This document shows, one piece after another, positions 10,507-22,778 of a stretch of DNA of 64,000 nt (within the stretch, counting starts at the first letter, position 1; each line of letters begins with the position of its first letter). The DNA is from Megamerina dolium (Eukaryota; Arthropoda; Insecta; Diptera; Megamerinidae). Both the position numbers and the translations under genes were made by a program. Location of the stretch: contig OY978528.1 in the NCBI GenBank assembly GCA_963854835.1, positions 36,228,769 through 36,292,768 on the forward strand. The letters run 5' to 3'. The notes under the pieces were generated by a model. The model worked only from the letters and a program-made list of their open reading frames with translations, ran no database searches and was not told the DNA's origin.

Positions 10507-13340
10507 ATGTAAATGTATAGTGCTATTTTTATAGGTATGTGGTTGTTTTATACTTGTTAACACATTGTAGGTATTGTACATACATTGCGTATTCACCTTG
10601 CCAACTGTTTGATATTAATTTTAGAGGTTTCGTGCAGTCAATATCATTTTTCAATTATTTTCTTTTTGTTTTTACTCCATTATGTACAATACATATGCAT
10701 ATTTTGTATTTTTTTTTCTGTTGTATTTTTGCAACATTGATTTTGATGTTTATTAAGTACGTGTGTGTGTGTGTGTTTGCCTACTGCCTCACTCTCTTGT
10801 CACTCATGCGTTGCTCAGACATGATGTCTTTAGCTTGCTGTGATTGGCTGTAACATAAGGCCACTCCTATATTCATAGTTATTTCAATTAGTGCCTATTA
10901 AAACATATTGCCTCTAGAATTTTGATTTAATTTAACATTCACACACACCTACTTGGGAAATTTTGTAAACAATATAAGATTAAATAAAAACTTAGTGAAA
11001 TAATAAAAGAAAAGTGCCAATTTCATTCTATATGCATGTACATATTTGCTTAGATCAATTAACAATAATATGGTGGAAATTATTGAATATATGAAAATTT
11101 TCAAAATCTTTTGTGCGCAAGAATTTCAACTATTTTCACTTATTTTTTTCTAAAATTATTTTGCCATTGTTATTATATACTCACAAATCGAGTGAGCCAG
11201 ACTGGGGAGAGGGCATAGCAGAAGACAATGAGAGAACGATCGCGAGAGCATAAGAGCATGAGTAACATCAAAAGACTATCTGTTTTATTGTAAATGCAGG
11301 TAATAATTGAGTTGGTACTCAATTGGAAAACGTATAAGAGATTTCATTTGTTCTGTAGAAATAGCACTCACCCATTCAATGGTATATTCTCTTCGCATAC
11401 TCATTTGCTGAAGAAACTACAAGATGTGACCAGATGTGTTTCTTTTACGAATTCTTTTTCAATTAAATTAGAATTTTCTTAGCCAAACGAAGCGCTTTTA
11501 GTTAAAATGCGTCATCAATGTAAGTCGAGTTTGTCATAAGGACGCTTTTGCTCGGTGAAATGAAAGGGCTCGAAATTATGGAAAATAATGAGCCTACACT
11601 TGGTTCAAAATTGCAAATGCTGCCACTACAGACACCTAATATCCTAAGATGACAACTAAACCTGCTGAGGTGTATACAGCCCAGGTTGACTTTTCTTGTA
11701 AATATGCTAGCTTAACAAATAGCACACCACTTTAGATTGAACTTCAATAAATTACTAATCATCAGCAAAGTTACTGAAATCAATATTCGTGCCTTTTATA
11801 CACAATCAATAACTATGATTATGTCTTTTTCATATAGAAAATTGTATACCATATTTCAGATATTTCCATATCTTTGCGGATTGATATTATACATAACACT
11901 ATGGCCACATTGCCATAGCAAAACACGTTTAGAGAGCAAGAAAGTGAATATGAGTTAATGATAATAACGACAGAAATACTTAGAAAGAAAAAAAAAAAGC
12001 AAAACAAAATAAAAATAGAATCAACAAAGGTTCGTAGATAAGAAATATATACTCATATAATCAGTCTGAACTTAGTTATCGATAGTGAAGTAATACGGTC
12101 AGTTATTAATATACGAGTATTTAGTACCACTGGAGTCGGTGAAGTTTGCGCTTACATTTCGTGTTTTTGTTTCTCTGGTTCATCTTACTACATAAGTTCA
12201 ATGAAGGGTGGGCTACTTCAAGAAAATGAAAAACATTTGTAATATACAAGGCATCTGTATGAATCACCGACTCCAAAAAGTGTTATTAGCACCTACAATG
12301 TGTTGATGGAATGACGTTAAAAATGACATAAAATAAATACAACACGTATTCTATTCGTTCTAATCGCTATGGAAAATCATAGATACCGACGCAAAAAATG
12401 TGAATATTTTATTAATTATGAAATATAACTTGTTTTATATAAGGTAATAAATAATATTGAATAATTTATTTAAAATATAACAACGAAACCAATAAGTACC
12501 ATAGCAACAATGTACATTGCATCATTGACAATTCTTTTTTTTTTTATTTTAATTGAATTTTTCGAATAAAGTTTTGTTTTCCTCTTCATTGTCGAATAAT
12601 ACTTTCGGCCAATCTATCAACTTAGGTCTAGATCACATCAGCTTTACTTGTTACTTGCCCTTTGAACATAGCAGAATTCGTATAAGTATCGTATACTTAT
12701 GTATATGTAAATAGCGGTATGCCTTTTACAAGTGTTACAATAAAAGAGTTGTTGGAATTTTTTTGGTTCGGTCGGTTAATGCTTGGATTTGTAAAACTTA
12801 CAATTGCTCGCGAAGTTTTATACAAATATTTATAGGAAAAAACAAGTAAAATAATTGTTTTGAAACTGTCATATTTTTTGTATTCTTTTCTTCTGTGTAG
12901 TATAATTTTAGACTATCTCTCGGTTCTATCATCATTTGTATATGTTTCTTCGATACACTTCGATACATTAACAAGTTTGCACCTGTCTAGAATATCAGAA
13001 AAATTCAATATTTTTCCTAGTATAGGTATTTCATAGGCTTTATGACGAGCAGGTTTCACAGTAGGGTTGTCGCAGGAAGAGCACATATACTTATATGAGA
13101 AAACAAAGTAGTTGAATGTCTCAGTAATATTGATATATATTATATTTGATTTGGGCTGAGCGATTAATTATTTAATCAACCGATTTGATTAATGAATTGT
13201 TGTATTACTTAAAATTTTAATGGAGGAAATAGTTTTACTTTTATGAAATTTAATCATTAATTTAGTTTATTAAAATTTACCATAACCTAACTAATCATAA
13301 TCATAACATAACATAACGTAACTAAATATAACTTAATTAA
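10507..13340. other. long AT-rich stretch, no gene seen
   Basis: Short frames occur but none carries a recognisable domain. Simple repeats include (GT)n near 10,764-10,779. One small inverted-repeat pair at 12,132-12,274 is listed separately. Confidence 0.5.
12132..12274. repeat. possible small MITE (inverted ggagtcggtga)
   Basis: ggagtcggtga at 12,132-12,142 is exactly inverted as tcaccgactcc at 12,264-12,274, bracketing 143 bp. No clear target duplication was found, so this could be chance. Confidence 0.3.
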
Positions 13341-13341
13341 T

Positions 13342-13425
13342 CGAGTGCCGTAGCTTAGTAGTTAGTGGTAAGTGGGTTCGTTCTTTGAGTCGTAGGTCGA
13401 AAGTTCGATCCCCCGTCGTAACAAC
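13342..13425 (+). repeat. tRNA-like (SINE-type) pol III promoter relic
   Basis: tagcttagtagttagtgg (from about 13,351) resembles a pol III A box. agttcgatccc (13,402-13,412) matches the B-box consensus GGTTCGANNCC at ten of eleven places. The D-stem-like GCTT/AAGT and a possible anticodon stem can be drawn, but the T stem and acceptor stem do not pair. A functional tRNA is therefore unlikely. A tRNA-derived SINE head or tRNA pseudogene fits better. No tail or target duplication was identified. Confidence 0.5.
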
Positions 13426-13429
13426 TTTA

Positions 13430-14536
13430 GCATTGATTTCCACCAGTCGGCAAACAATTGATATTTGCTCCGACAACAACAATTTTGAAATATAATCTGA
13501 TTTGAGACAATACTATGAGTTTTCTTGAATATCTAATCTATCGAATAAGTTGTGTACATTATTTATAAGAAGAAGGAAGAATCAAAATATCGTATCACGA
13601 AAATATACCACAGCGAAGACCAAGCCCGGGTGTTTCACTCCAACGCAATCAAAAATGCAAAAACTCAGTCAAAAATCTGTATGTAAAGGGATGTAAAGGG
13701 AACTGAATTTAAAGAAATAATTTGTCAAATAATAAAGTAATTGCAGTCGTAAAACGGTATTTTGTTGGCCTACCAGAAAAATACTTCAGGAAAAGGAAAA
13801 GTGAAATGGAAAATGTATTGATCTCAAGGGAGATTATTCTGAAGGGCTAAGATCATTTCAATCAAAGACAAATATTTCATAATTTTAACTTTTAAAACTT
13901 GTTGACTGACCAAGTATTGCAAATATAACATGAACAAATATATTATAATATCATATTAATAATCCCAATATCAAATGATGCAATTCATAAATGTAATATT
14001 TGGCTGTAGTGTTTTATGAATGACTTTATCGACTTCATCAAACAATATCTTTCCCATTGTACTGATACCATTTATGGTATTCTTTTGTTGTTATAATTCT
14101 AGTTATTCTAGTGAACAAAGAGATGCCGTTAAGTGGATTTTTAGTTCATGCTTAGGTAGAAATTATGTTCACCACATTCACATTACCCCTACATACAATA
14201 CAATCTTCACTATTTACAATATTTTACTTTATTTAAGTATATGGTATATACCTACTGCCATATCTATATACATACATATTAGTACATCAATACTTGAGCT
14301 AATTAACAATGTAGAATTGTCAAATATTTGCCATGAGTCGCTAAACTACAAAAAAGAAAGAGAACTTTATTTCTTCTTTAACTTTCTGTTTTGTCGTTCT
14401 GAATTTTACATACCATTGTGCAAGTTGTGTTGTAACCTGTGTGCGTGTGTCATGTAAACATGTATACATACATGTGTCTTCTCCATATAATTTTGTCACT
14501 GTATTTGATGACGCACTTTGCATTTGCTTTACTTCA
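13430..14536. other. no gene seen
   Basis: AT-rich. A 145-codon frame at 14,020-14,457 is open but has no recognisable domain and biased low-complexity composition. Confidence 0.45.
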
Positions 14537-14544
14537 AATACAAT

Positions 14545-15158
14545 AGGGCTGTTCAGAATCTTGTGCAAATGGTCTTGCATCATTGCAATTGCAAAATGGT
14601 GTAGTAAATTTTTGCTTTACACTAACAAAATATACAGTCGTGCATTTACTACACTCTTGCAACGACGCAACACCAAAAACCCGTAGGTTATGTATGCAAC
14701 ACTGAATTGCCAACTAACAGCTGATCAGCAACAAAATAAAAAAAAAAAACTGAAAATGGAAGGCGAACAAATCAAAAAAAGAATAAATGAAGAATGAAAG
14801 AATAAAGAATAATAAATAAATAAAAAATGCATCCTCATCAAATTCTAATTTAATGAAAACTGGTTATTTACTGAAATTATGAAGAGAATATTTCATACCT
14901 TCGTTACACATAATTTCATCAGCAGCTTCGTCAATTAAAGAGTCGACTATTTGCTCCTTACAGCTTTTTTTCGGCATTTCTTCTAATTTGTGCGCAATTT
15001 TAACATCAAAATAATTTGCTATTTCACCAATCAGCTGTGAATAGCTTGGCTTGCAACAAGTAATGCAAAGTAAACAAAAAAGTCGTTCACAATTGATGAT
15101 AAATATTTACAATTGCACGAATTTGCAATCTTAAATGCACAAGATTCTGAACAGCCCT
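14545..15158. mobile_element. hAT-like MITE
   Basis: The inverted termini agggctgttcagaatcttgt and acaagattctgaacagccct bound a 614-bp body. The flanking 8-mers aatacaat (14,537-14,544) and aatacgat (15,159-15,166) match at seven of eight positions, as expected for the 8-bp hAT target duplication. On the minus strand, between about 15,030 and 14,905, a short frame reads GEIANYFDVKIAHKLEEMPK and onward with coding-like composition. It may be a leftover exon of the autonomous parent or of a captured gene. No transposase domain is present. Confidence 0.8.
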
Positions 15159-15166
15159 AATACGAT

Positions 15167-15523
15167 ATATTCAGCTCATAGTGCACATGTACGAGTACAA
15201 GTCATATCACCTTAGCGAGCAATCATTCCGATCTTTATGATAAGTCAATAAATGTGAGAAGTTAACAAAATACAAAAAGAAAAACAACAATTAGATAAGC
15301 TTTCTGCGTTTGTATTTGTATACGAGTGTAGAAATTTATTCCCACGTTCTAGTATGTTGACGAGAGGAAATTATTATGAAGTTGACATTCCATTTCCACT
15401 TTTCTTAGAAATTGTTTATAATATTTGTTGCTTTTTTTTGGTTCGTTTTTCCCTTAAATATTGATAGTAGCGTAAGTGGGAAATTGTTTTTGTTTGAAAT
15501 GTTTGTAAACCTTTAAAAAAGTT
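15167..15523. other. no gene seen
   Basis: AT-rich spacer before the long direct duplication. Nothing recognised. Confidence 0.5.
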
Positions 15524-15576
15524 TATTTTTGTGATTGTTTTTCTTTTGCTAATTTTCATTTCTCACTCTCTCTCTC

Positions 15577-15621
<45 letters not shown>

Positions 15622-15830
15622 CTTTCTGTAAGCCTTTTATTGCACACTGATAGATGGTTTTGGACTTCTCTAATCCATTATTCATCAAGTGCAAGGGTGA
15701 AGTGCATTAATGTCGAAGGAAATAATGTTGAAAAGAGTAAACGTCGAAATTGTAGTTTTTGCAAAATTTCGTTTCGACGTTATTGTAAAATTTTTCACAA
15801 TAATGTCGTAAATGTAAATTCAGAGATATA
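15524..15830 (+). repeat. ~300-bp direct duplication, left copy
   Basis: Runs from tatttttgtgattg through a (CT)n tract (about 15,564-15,618) to aaatgtaaattcaga. It is almost identical to 16,693-16,995; the clear difference outside the CT tract is caagggtgaag here against caagcgtgaag there. The two copies bracket a jockey-type LINE. Confidence 0.92.
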
Positions 15831-15835
15831 TATAT

Positions 15836-16680
15836 TTTTTTTTTTTTTAACAAGCTTTTTTATTGGATCTTTCTAAAATTACTTAGAAACTAACAATAAG
15901 TGATCAAATCTTACAAACTAACTAAAATTATGTGATATTCCCAACGTTCCATTACAATTTGTTGAGTCGTGAGGATTAGCAATTTCACAGCATATTCAGT
16001 GTGTCTTTTCTTTTTAATCGACGATGCCCCTTGCTCAGCAAGGGGATTCGGATGACTGTGTAATTTTTGAATGTAGCTTCTGCAGGACATTGCAACTTCC
16101 TCAGAAATTGTGGGTACATTTAAATCTCGATGGATGTTAACGTTCCTCATATACCAAGGCGCGTTTACAATAATTCGCAGACACTTGGATTGTATTCGCT
16201 GCAATTTTTCGATATTTGAGGGAGATGCGGTGCCCCAAAACTGAATACCATAAGTCCAGATTGGCTTCAGGATTGCTTTATATAATAGCACTTTGTATTC
16301 GAGATTCAACTTTGATCTTTTGTGTAACAGCCACCATAACTGATTCATTTTAAGCTTGATCTGAGTTTTCTTTGCCTCTATGAGATTTTTCCATGTCAGC
16401 CTTCTGTCGAGGTGAATACCCAAGTACTTTGTTGAGGAACATTGTGGAACTGATTGGCCATTAATTTTAAGTGGGGGACATGTATCTGGCCTTAGCGCGA
16501 AGGTTACATGTACGCTCTTTGATTCATTGACGTTTATACGCCATTTTGCTAGCCAGATTTCGAGAGAATCGACATGAGTCTGCAGGAGTTTAGTAGCTTC
16601 TATGGGGTTAGAGCTGGAGCACAATATTGCCGTATCAGCAGCAAAGGTCGATATGAATGTATAGTTATTGTTGGGCATAA
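15836..16680 (-). mobile_element. 5'-truncated jockey-type LINE
   Basis: A minus-strand retroposon of about 845 bp whose 3' end shows as a run of ~14 T on the plus strand (15,836-15,849), that is, a poly(A) tail. It contains only the distal reverse transcriptase and C-terminal part. It sits exactly between the two ~300-bp direct repeats. An A run at 16,678-16,692 marks the junction at its truncated 5' end. Confidence 0.85.
15911..16678 (-). pseudogene. jockey-type reverse transcriptase, C-terminal fragment
   Basis: A 255-residue open frame. Near the N-terminus it has FAADTAILCSSSNPIEATK, matching the jockey/BS/X-type FADDTAIL catalytic box, but the first of the two aspartates is alanine. The thumb and connection region follows: KYLGIHLDRRLTWKN, then KPIWTYGIQFWGTASPSNIE and APWYMRNVNIHRDLNVPT. 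All of this is characteristic of the jockey clade. The endonuclease and RT fingers are missing. With the catalytic aspartate replaced, this copy could not polymerise even if expressed. Confidence 0.88.
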
Positions 16681-16692
16681 AAAAAAAAAAAA

Positions 16693-16995
16693 TATTTTGT
16701 GATTGTTTTTCTTTTGCTAATTTTCATTTCTCACTCTCTCTCTCTCCCTCTCTCTCCCTCTCTCTCTCTCTCTTTCTCTCTCTCGTTCTTTCTGTAAGCC
16801 TTTTATTGCACACTGATAGATGGTTTTGGACTTCTCTAATCCATTATTCATCAAGTGCAAGCGTGAAGTGCATTAATGTCGAAGGAAATAATGTTGAAAA
16901 GAGTAAACGTCGAAATTGTAGTTTTTGCAAAATTTCGTTTCGACGTTATTGTAAAATTTTTCACAATAATGTCGTAAATGTAAATTCAGATATAT
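16693..16995 (+). repeat. ~300-bp direct duplication, right copy
   Basis: Partner of 15,524-15,830, with its own (CT)n tract at about 16,733-16,788. Similarity ends at aaattcagatatat, where the left copy instead runs into the LINE poly(A) junction. Confidence 0.92.
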
Positions 16996-19691
16996 TGTAT
17001 AAATTTTTTTGTTGGTATGATTGCGATTCATTTTTGTAATAATGTAAAAAACCACACATTTTTTGATGATGTTGCAAATTTTCTTATTGGATATATTTTT
17101 TTACGCATCCATATTTTAGTTATTTCATTTGTCACCTTTGACATAATTAAAGTGTTGTCCGAACGCATTAAAATAATTGAGCGATGCGATTAGAAACACT
17201 GTCATATGTATATTGACTGAAAATTTGCAGTCAACTTTTTCATATACATTTATCTACGGGAGTTACATATTCTTACAAATACTAATTTAAGATCACTAAT
17301 ACAATTATAATAGCCAATAAATATAATATCTAACAACAAAAGTAGTAAATAGCTAACATCACTACCAATAATAATCACTAAATGGGTGTGTTGATTAACG
17401 CCAATTTGCGATTGGCAATAATATACTTAATAGTAAAGTATTTAAAATTATAACTATATATTTAATGTTGCTGGTGCTGCTGTTAATGCTATTGTTGTTG
17501 CGTTTTAATTCACATGCATAATTAAGTGCAAAGTGGCTTCGTTTTTATTGTTGCTACTGTTGTCTGATTAAATGTTTTCTCGATAAGTCAAAAAAGCCAT
17601 TTTTCAAATTTTATTACATATACACACATGTATATATATGTACATGAATGTAGTTACATGTTTACATAACATGTGTACATACATGCAGGTGTACTTGGGA
17701 AGCCAGAAGTAAGTGTGCAATAATTAAATATATAAATAAAGGAGATTAAGTAGACATATGTACTACCATTAGTATTTTGCGCTTGAACGTACATATATTT
17801 ACAAACATATGCACATATGCACCGGCATGTTTATGATTAATTAAAGCGAAAGTTGAACCAATTGAAATGCAGCTGCTGTCGATTGGGGGAGGTGTCAATT
17901 GGTATCGCGGATGTAAAATATATTTAATACATAATATTGCTTGCATGGGTGGACGGATGGTAAATGGTGTGCTATTAATGCGATTAGAATATCAAATTAT
18001 ATTGTATTGGTATAAACATTAAATCAAGCTAGAATATATAAGTATGTAAATGGATGTGGTGCATGTACTCGTAAATATACAATTGATATCTTCAAATTTA
18101 TGGTGATGAAAAGATATGCATGTGTGTGTATTTAAGTTTAATATACTATACTATGTGCTATTTATTATTATTTTCATTCATCTAGTTGTAAATAAATCAT
18201 AAAAGTTAGAGAAAAAATGTACAATGCATACTTCTAGCTTATCTCGTCGTATGAGTGATTTCATTTCATTTTCATTATAATTTTTTGCCTTGTATTTACT
18301 TCAATACAATACATAACATATAGTATTAATTATGTATATAAAAATTTCAATTTCCTTGCTAATATCTAATCAATGTGCGATGGTACACTCACTTCCTACA
18401 CCTTTGAAAATATTAAGTAGGTCAAAAAGCGAATGAAATGAAACCGAATCATAATAACAACAACAAAATTGAAAAACATTTTCGTTCATTAACATAAAAC
18501 AATAATAGCCATTACACGAATATAAGTACCATTAACTAAGTAATACGGAGGAGCGAAAAAAAAAATGACTTGTGTCTCATTAAAATTGGTTTAAATGGCT
18601 CTTGTTGTCCAAAACGAAGAATAGCCAATGAAGTATGTATGTATGTATGAACTATGTGTTGTGAAACGAAGTAGTAGAAATAATGGAGCATAAAAAAGTT
18701 TGCACGCTGCGGGAGATAAATCAATTAAATGCCAATATTTTATAAGATTTGCGAAAATCTCATCATTCATAGTACACTCGAAATACATCTAGAACATACG
18801 AATTATTATAAAAAAAAACTAAAATAAAAACAGTCAACTCATCAAAGAAAAAAATTTAATAATAGTAATATTAGTATTGAAATATAAACCAAAATGTATA
18901 GAAATTCTAAAATTAGTGTAACGATGACAAGATATTAAGGAGGCAAAGAATATGCTGACAAGCAAGGTTGCATTGTATTCAAGACAATAAATAATTCCAA
19001 CGAAATAAAAAAAATGGTCCAAAATAATGAAGATCATTTGCAAAAAGATTAAAGGTCAAAAAGAAACACAAATTCGTTTGAATTCTTTCACAGTAATATT
19101 TTAAAATAGTAGTCGGCAAGTAGAGTTAGAGCTAGATTTGACGAAGATTTGGAAATATGATTATACTAGAATCATCGAAAAGATTGTCTCTCAAGTACAC
19201 TATACAACAATTTAAAGGTCGTAAAATTATTCCTAACATTTCTAACAGGACATATGTAAATTCTGAAACCCATTATACCAAAAATAGTTATCCCATAGTT
19301 GAAATAAAACTATGTTTTAGTTTTTCATTTATATTATATTTATTTTCCATGTATCACATTGTCTAAATTTATATAAATGGGTCGTTTTGTGATTCAGTTG
19401 TAAGATCAATACCATTATCGTTTTTTATATCTGAAGCAATAAAATAAATAAAAATATTTCTTATATTATAGTAGGTTAAGAAAGTAATTATTTCTAGTAC
19501 GAAAGATTCTTAGTAAAGTTTCAAATGCGATAAATGAGATGATCGTCATACAGCAATATACTACAATATAGTCTTTGATGATGGAATCTTTATCATCTCC
19601 AATCAAATCTTATTCGCACAGATATATCTAGTAAACCATTATCCATATATGACCGATAATAACCGATACTTCTGACCTATTATTCGTATTT
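16996..19691. other. long AT-rich stretch, no gene seen
   Basis: Only short frames and simple sequence (for example GCTGCTGTT-type runs near 17,470-17,500). No domain, inverted termini or RNA gene recognised. Confidence 0.5.
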
Positions 19692-19702
19692 CATGCGTAA
19701 TA
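19692..19702. repeat. left target-site duplication of LINE copy 2
   Basis: catgcgtaata occurs here and at 20,483-20,493 without mismatch, bracketing the inverted LINE. Confidence 0.82.
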
Positions 19703-20482
19703 TTATATATTTTAGGGATTAGCCGAATCAGACCACTTACTTATATGGGTCCCTTTTCGTCCCTCAAATCGTGTGTTAATTATTTATTCGGTTGCAGAAT
19801 TCTTCTACTCTCTTCCTCATAATAACATCACGTCTTTGCATGTCTTTGTGGGGTATCGTATGTTCCACATTTCGGGTTCATCAATAAATTGCCGACCCAG
19901 TGTGGACATCCTCTTGCTTGCCAATGCAGGACACTGGCACACTGTGTGCGCCGCTGTCTCTGCATCTTCCATGCACACCCATCTTGCTGAGGTGGTACCT
20001 GAAATTGCCATGCCCAGTTATTAATGCAGTCAATCAGCTTAGAGTAAATCGTCCTAGACTGAGAGCCCTCCCCGATTCACTCCACTTTGATAGCCTAAAC
20101 GAAGCGTTTGCCTGTCTACAAGTGGATAAGTTCTCCCATCTCATGAGATGGAGTTTCTTTATCCACCCTTCGACCTTTGCCTTCACTGTCCCGCTGCTAA
20201 GAGCAACTACTGGTTCCGATTCATAAAATTCAGCTTCAGATCCTTGTCTAGCCAAGGCGTTCTGCAGGTTTATTCTGTTCTATATCAATGTGTCCCTTCA
20301 CCCACATAAGAGTAATCGCATTACTACGAGCACAATCGTTAAGTTTCTGAACACATTCGAACGCCAACTTATAAGATACCGTAGGTTGTTGCAATCGCCT
20401 GACCACCGCCTGGTTATCGTGTGCTAGCAAGATTTTCTTACCTTGCACCTTTAAATCCAGTGGATGGTCTAGCGCATGTATG
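19703..20482 (-). mobile_element. 5'-truncated RNase H-bearing LINE, copy 2
   Basis: The inverted sister of 6,402-7,216, a 780-bp insert between perfect 11-bp direct repeats. The left end is the complement of the same tail (tattttagggattagccgaa). The right end, read on the minus strand, begins at atgcgctagaccatcc, within a few bases of where copy 1 begins. The two copies have different target duplications, so they are independent insertions. Confidence 0.88.
19817..20470 (-). pseudogene. LINE RNase H and CCHC fragment, frameshifted
   Basis: The minus strand carries the same protein as 6,407-7,045, broken into three frames: HALDHPLDLKVQGKKILLAH with DNQAVVRRLQQPT, then MARQGSEAEFYESEPVVALS, then AETAAHTVCQCPALASKR. 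Deletions remove part of the VKGH...AADSLAR segment (NKPAERLG here) and the CRLC start of the zinc knuckle. It is more decayed than copy 1. Confidence 0.82.
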
Positions 20483-20493
20483 CATGCGTAATA

Positions 20494-22776
20494 AAATGTG
20501 TGTGCCTTTTTTGTGGCAACAAAGAAATTATTATATTGTGTCGCATAACAAAACATGTGTGTAAAATAAGCATTTCAGATCTTGTCATTCGAAGACATGC
20601 TATGTGAGCATTATATAAATTAAGCTTCAAATGCCAAGATCTAGAGAACTCGATTAACTCAAATATATTGTGTTACCATAGAATCGATGTATTACTCGTA
20701 TATTGTAAAGCTTAAGCAAAAGAGCCTATTGATATTTTGCCTAATCACAGCTGCATAAATGCAATGAAGGCAGATATTCTTTAAAATTCCTAATGGGTAA
20801 TAATAATAAATACCATAGCTGTATCAAACAAAAGCAATACCATCAACAATTGCAGCAATAGTTTTATAGAAGGTATGCATCATATGGCAACAATAATATG
20901 AATATACAACATGGCACGCGAGCATTGTAATCGTACTTGAGTGCAAGCTTAAGCGTTCGCACTTGAGTTTATAAATATTGAAGTGTGTGTGTATGTGTGT
21001 TATAACTTGTATTATAAGTATGCTCCACATTGAGAATTATGATTTCCATGAATAGCATGGTGAGACTGAAAGAAAAATAAAAGAAAAGGTTATAATAAAG
21101 AAGACGAAGAAGTAGAGTATGAAATTCGAATATGATGCAACAGCAAACAAATACGTATGTATGTATTTATGTATCATTAAAATTAAGATCATATATCTAT
21201 GCAGATATGGAGCGCATGTGCGTACACGCGCGCCACCAATACACAATATAAGAGATGATCTGTAGATAGGGTTGCTACGTATTGAGCTCATGTGCCACCA
21301 TCATCATCATCTTCAGTGGCAGCAGCAGCAGTAACAGCAATAGCAGAAATACCATTGAATTGCTTTAGAAATCTGAACGCTATTTAAAAAAAAAAATTGT
21401 ATTATTGTTGTTTCTTTGATTTCTTGTACGGCATGCTTTCATTAAAGCTTTTATACGTAGGAGCCTTTGATTTCGTTTTTATATCTTTTTTTGTGAAAAT
21501 ATAAATTTATATAAAATCCGTCGCATTTGATGCCGCATTAAGATCAATTATTTGATCAGATCTGCATGAAATTCAAAATAATTTGTTAGTTTTTATTTTA
21601 CTGTTTTTGTGTCTTTCTAATTTTGTTTGTTTTTTTTTTTTTTGTGATTTCAAGGCAATGCATTGGTACGTTTGTGTTGTCATTAAACTTGGTAATATGT
21701 ATACTATTTATACATGTTTTTCATATAATGTCAGTTCAGGGAATGTGTGAAATGGCATTTGTTGCGACACACGAGTAGATATATGTATATTTCTTTGTTA
21801 TGATAATTGATTGCAAACATTATCGAGCTTCCAACTGTATAAAAGAAGCCAATAATTCAATATATTCTATGTAGTTATGATTATTTGATCGTGATTTTCA
21901 GAATTCATTGATGTGTAAAACAAGTCCGAGTGATTGATGTATGTTTGCATGTATATGTATTGAGATTGCTCGTAGGAACTCGTCATATGTAGAAACAAAA
22001 TCATAATATAAAATATATAACAAAGAATTTGGCGGCGATCTGTTGCTTGTTGCTTTTATGTAAGCGCACTTATAATGATTTTGATTAATTAAATGCATAA
22101 ATGCAAGATCATTGATCTTGATGATTAACATTTGATGATTAATGAATTAAGCTTTAATGCAATTTATTGGCGGCTATATATCTTTCTCACTATCTCACTC
22201 TCTCTATTTCAGTGACTCTTTGCAAGTTCAACAACAATAGCAACTTATCAATTATCTGCCAATAAAAAGTGAGAGCGTTTAGTATTTGTTTCATTTCATT
22301 AGTATTTGTTGTACTTTCCTGTTTATTTTTGTCATTAAAATTGGGAAAATAAGGCTGTGAAATGCATAAATAATTTCGGCCGATGTTTGTCGATTTAATT
22401 TGTACTAACTTGATGCTTTGCAATTAGGTTTATTACTATTATTTTTGTATATTTTTTGCTTGCTGTCTGCCACTTGTTACGCCAGTTTTGATTTTGTTTG
22501 TCTTATTGATTTTGCTCATGAATGCTTTTTTACCCCTTTTATATCATTATTATCGTTATCATCACTTCTACTATGAATTTTATTTATTTACCTGCATAAC
22601 TTTTATTGCCAAGCATTAATGTAGTAGGCATATTTGTAGTAAAATAAGAGAAAAGTTCAAACAAAACAAATGAATGAGTGGTAAAAGTAAATCAAATAAT
22701 AAAAACTAAAATAGCATCAACAAGTTGCAAAAGTATCTACCATACACACACAAGTAATGTAAGTAGGCCTAATATG
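20494..22776. other. no gene seen
   Basis: AT-rich with scattered simple repeats (a CAT/CAG-type run near 21,297-21,340, a T run near 21,630). No recognisable coding sequence. Confidence 0.5.
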
Positions 22777-22778
22777 TA

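Noticed and set aside
10764..10779. (GT)n, (CA)n and other short microsatellites as signals
   Set aside because: Ordinary simple repeats scattered through the window with no association to other features.
13342..13425. A functional tRNA gene
   Set aside because: A and B boxes are present, but the acceptor and T stems do not pair, so it is listed only as a tRNA-like relic.
14020..14457. A 145-codon open frame as a host gene
   Set aside because: Composition is AT-driven, no domain or signal can be recognised, and there is no supporting context.
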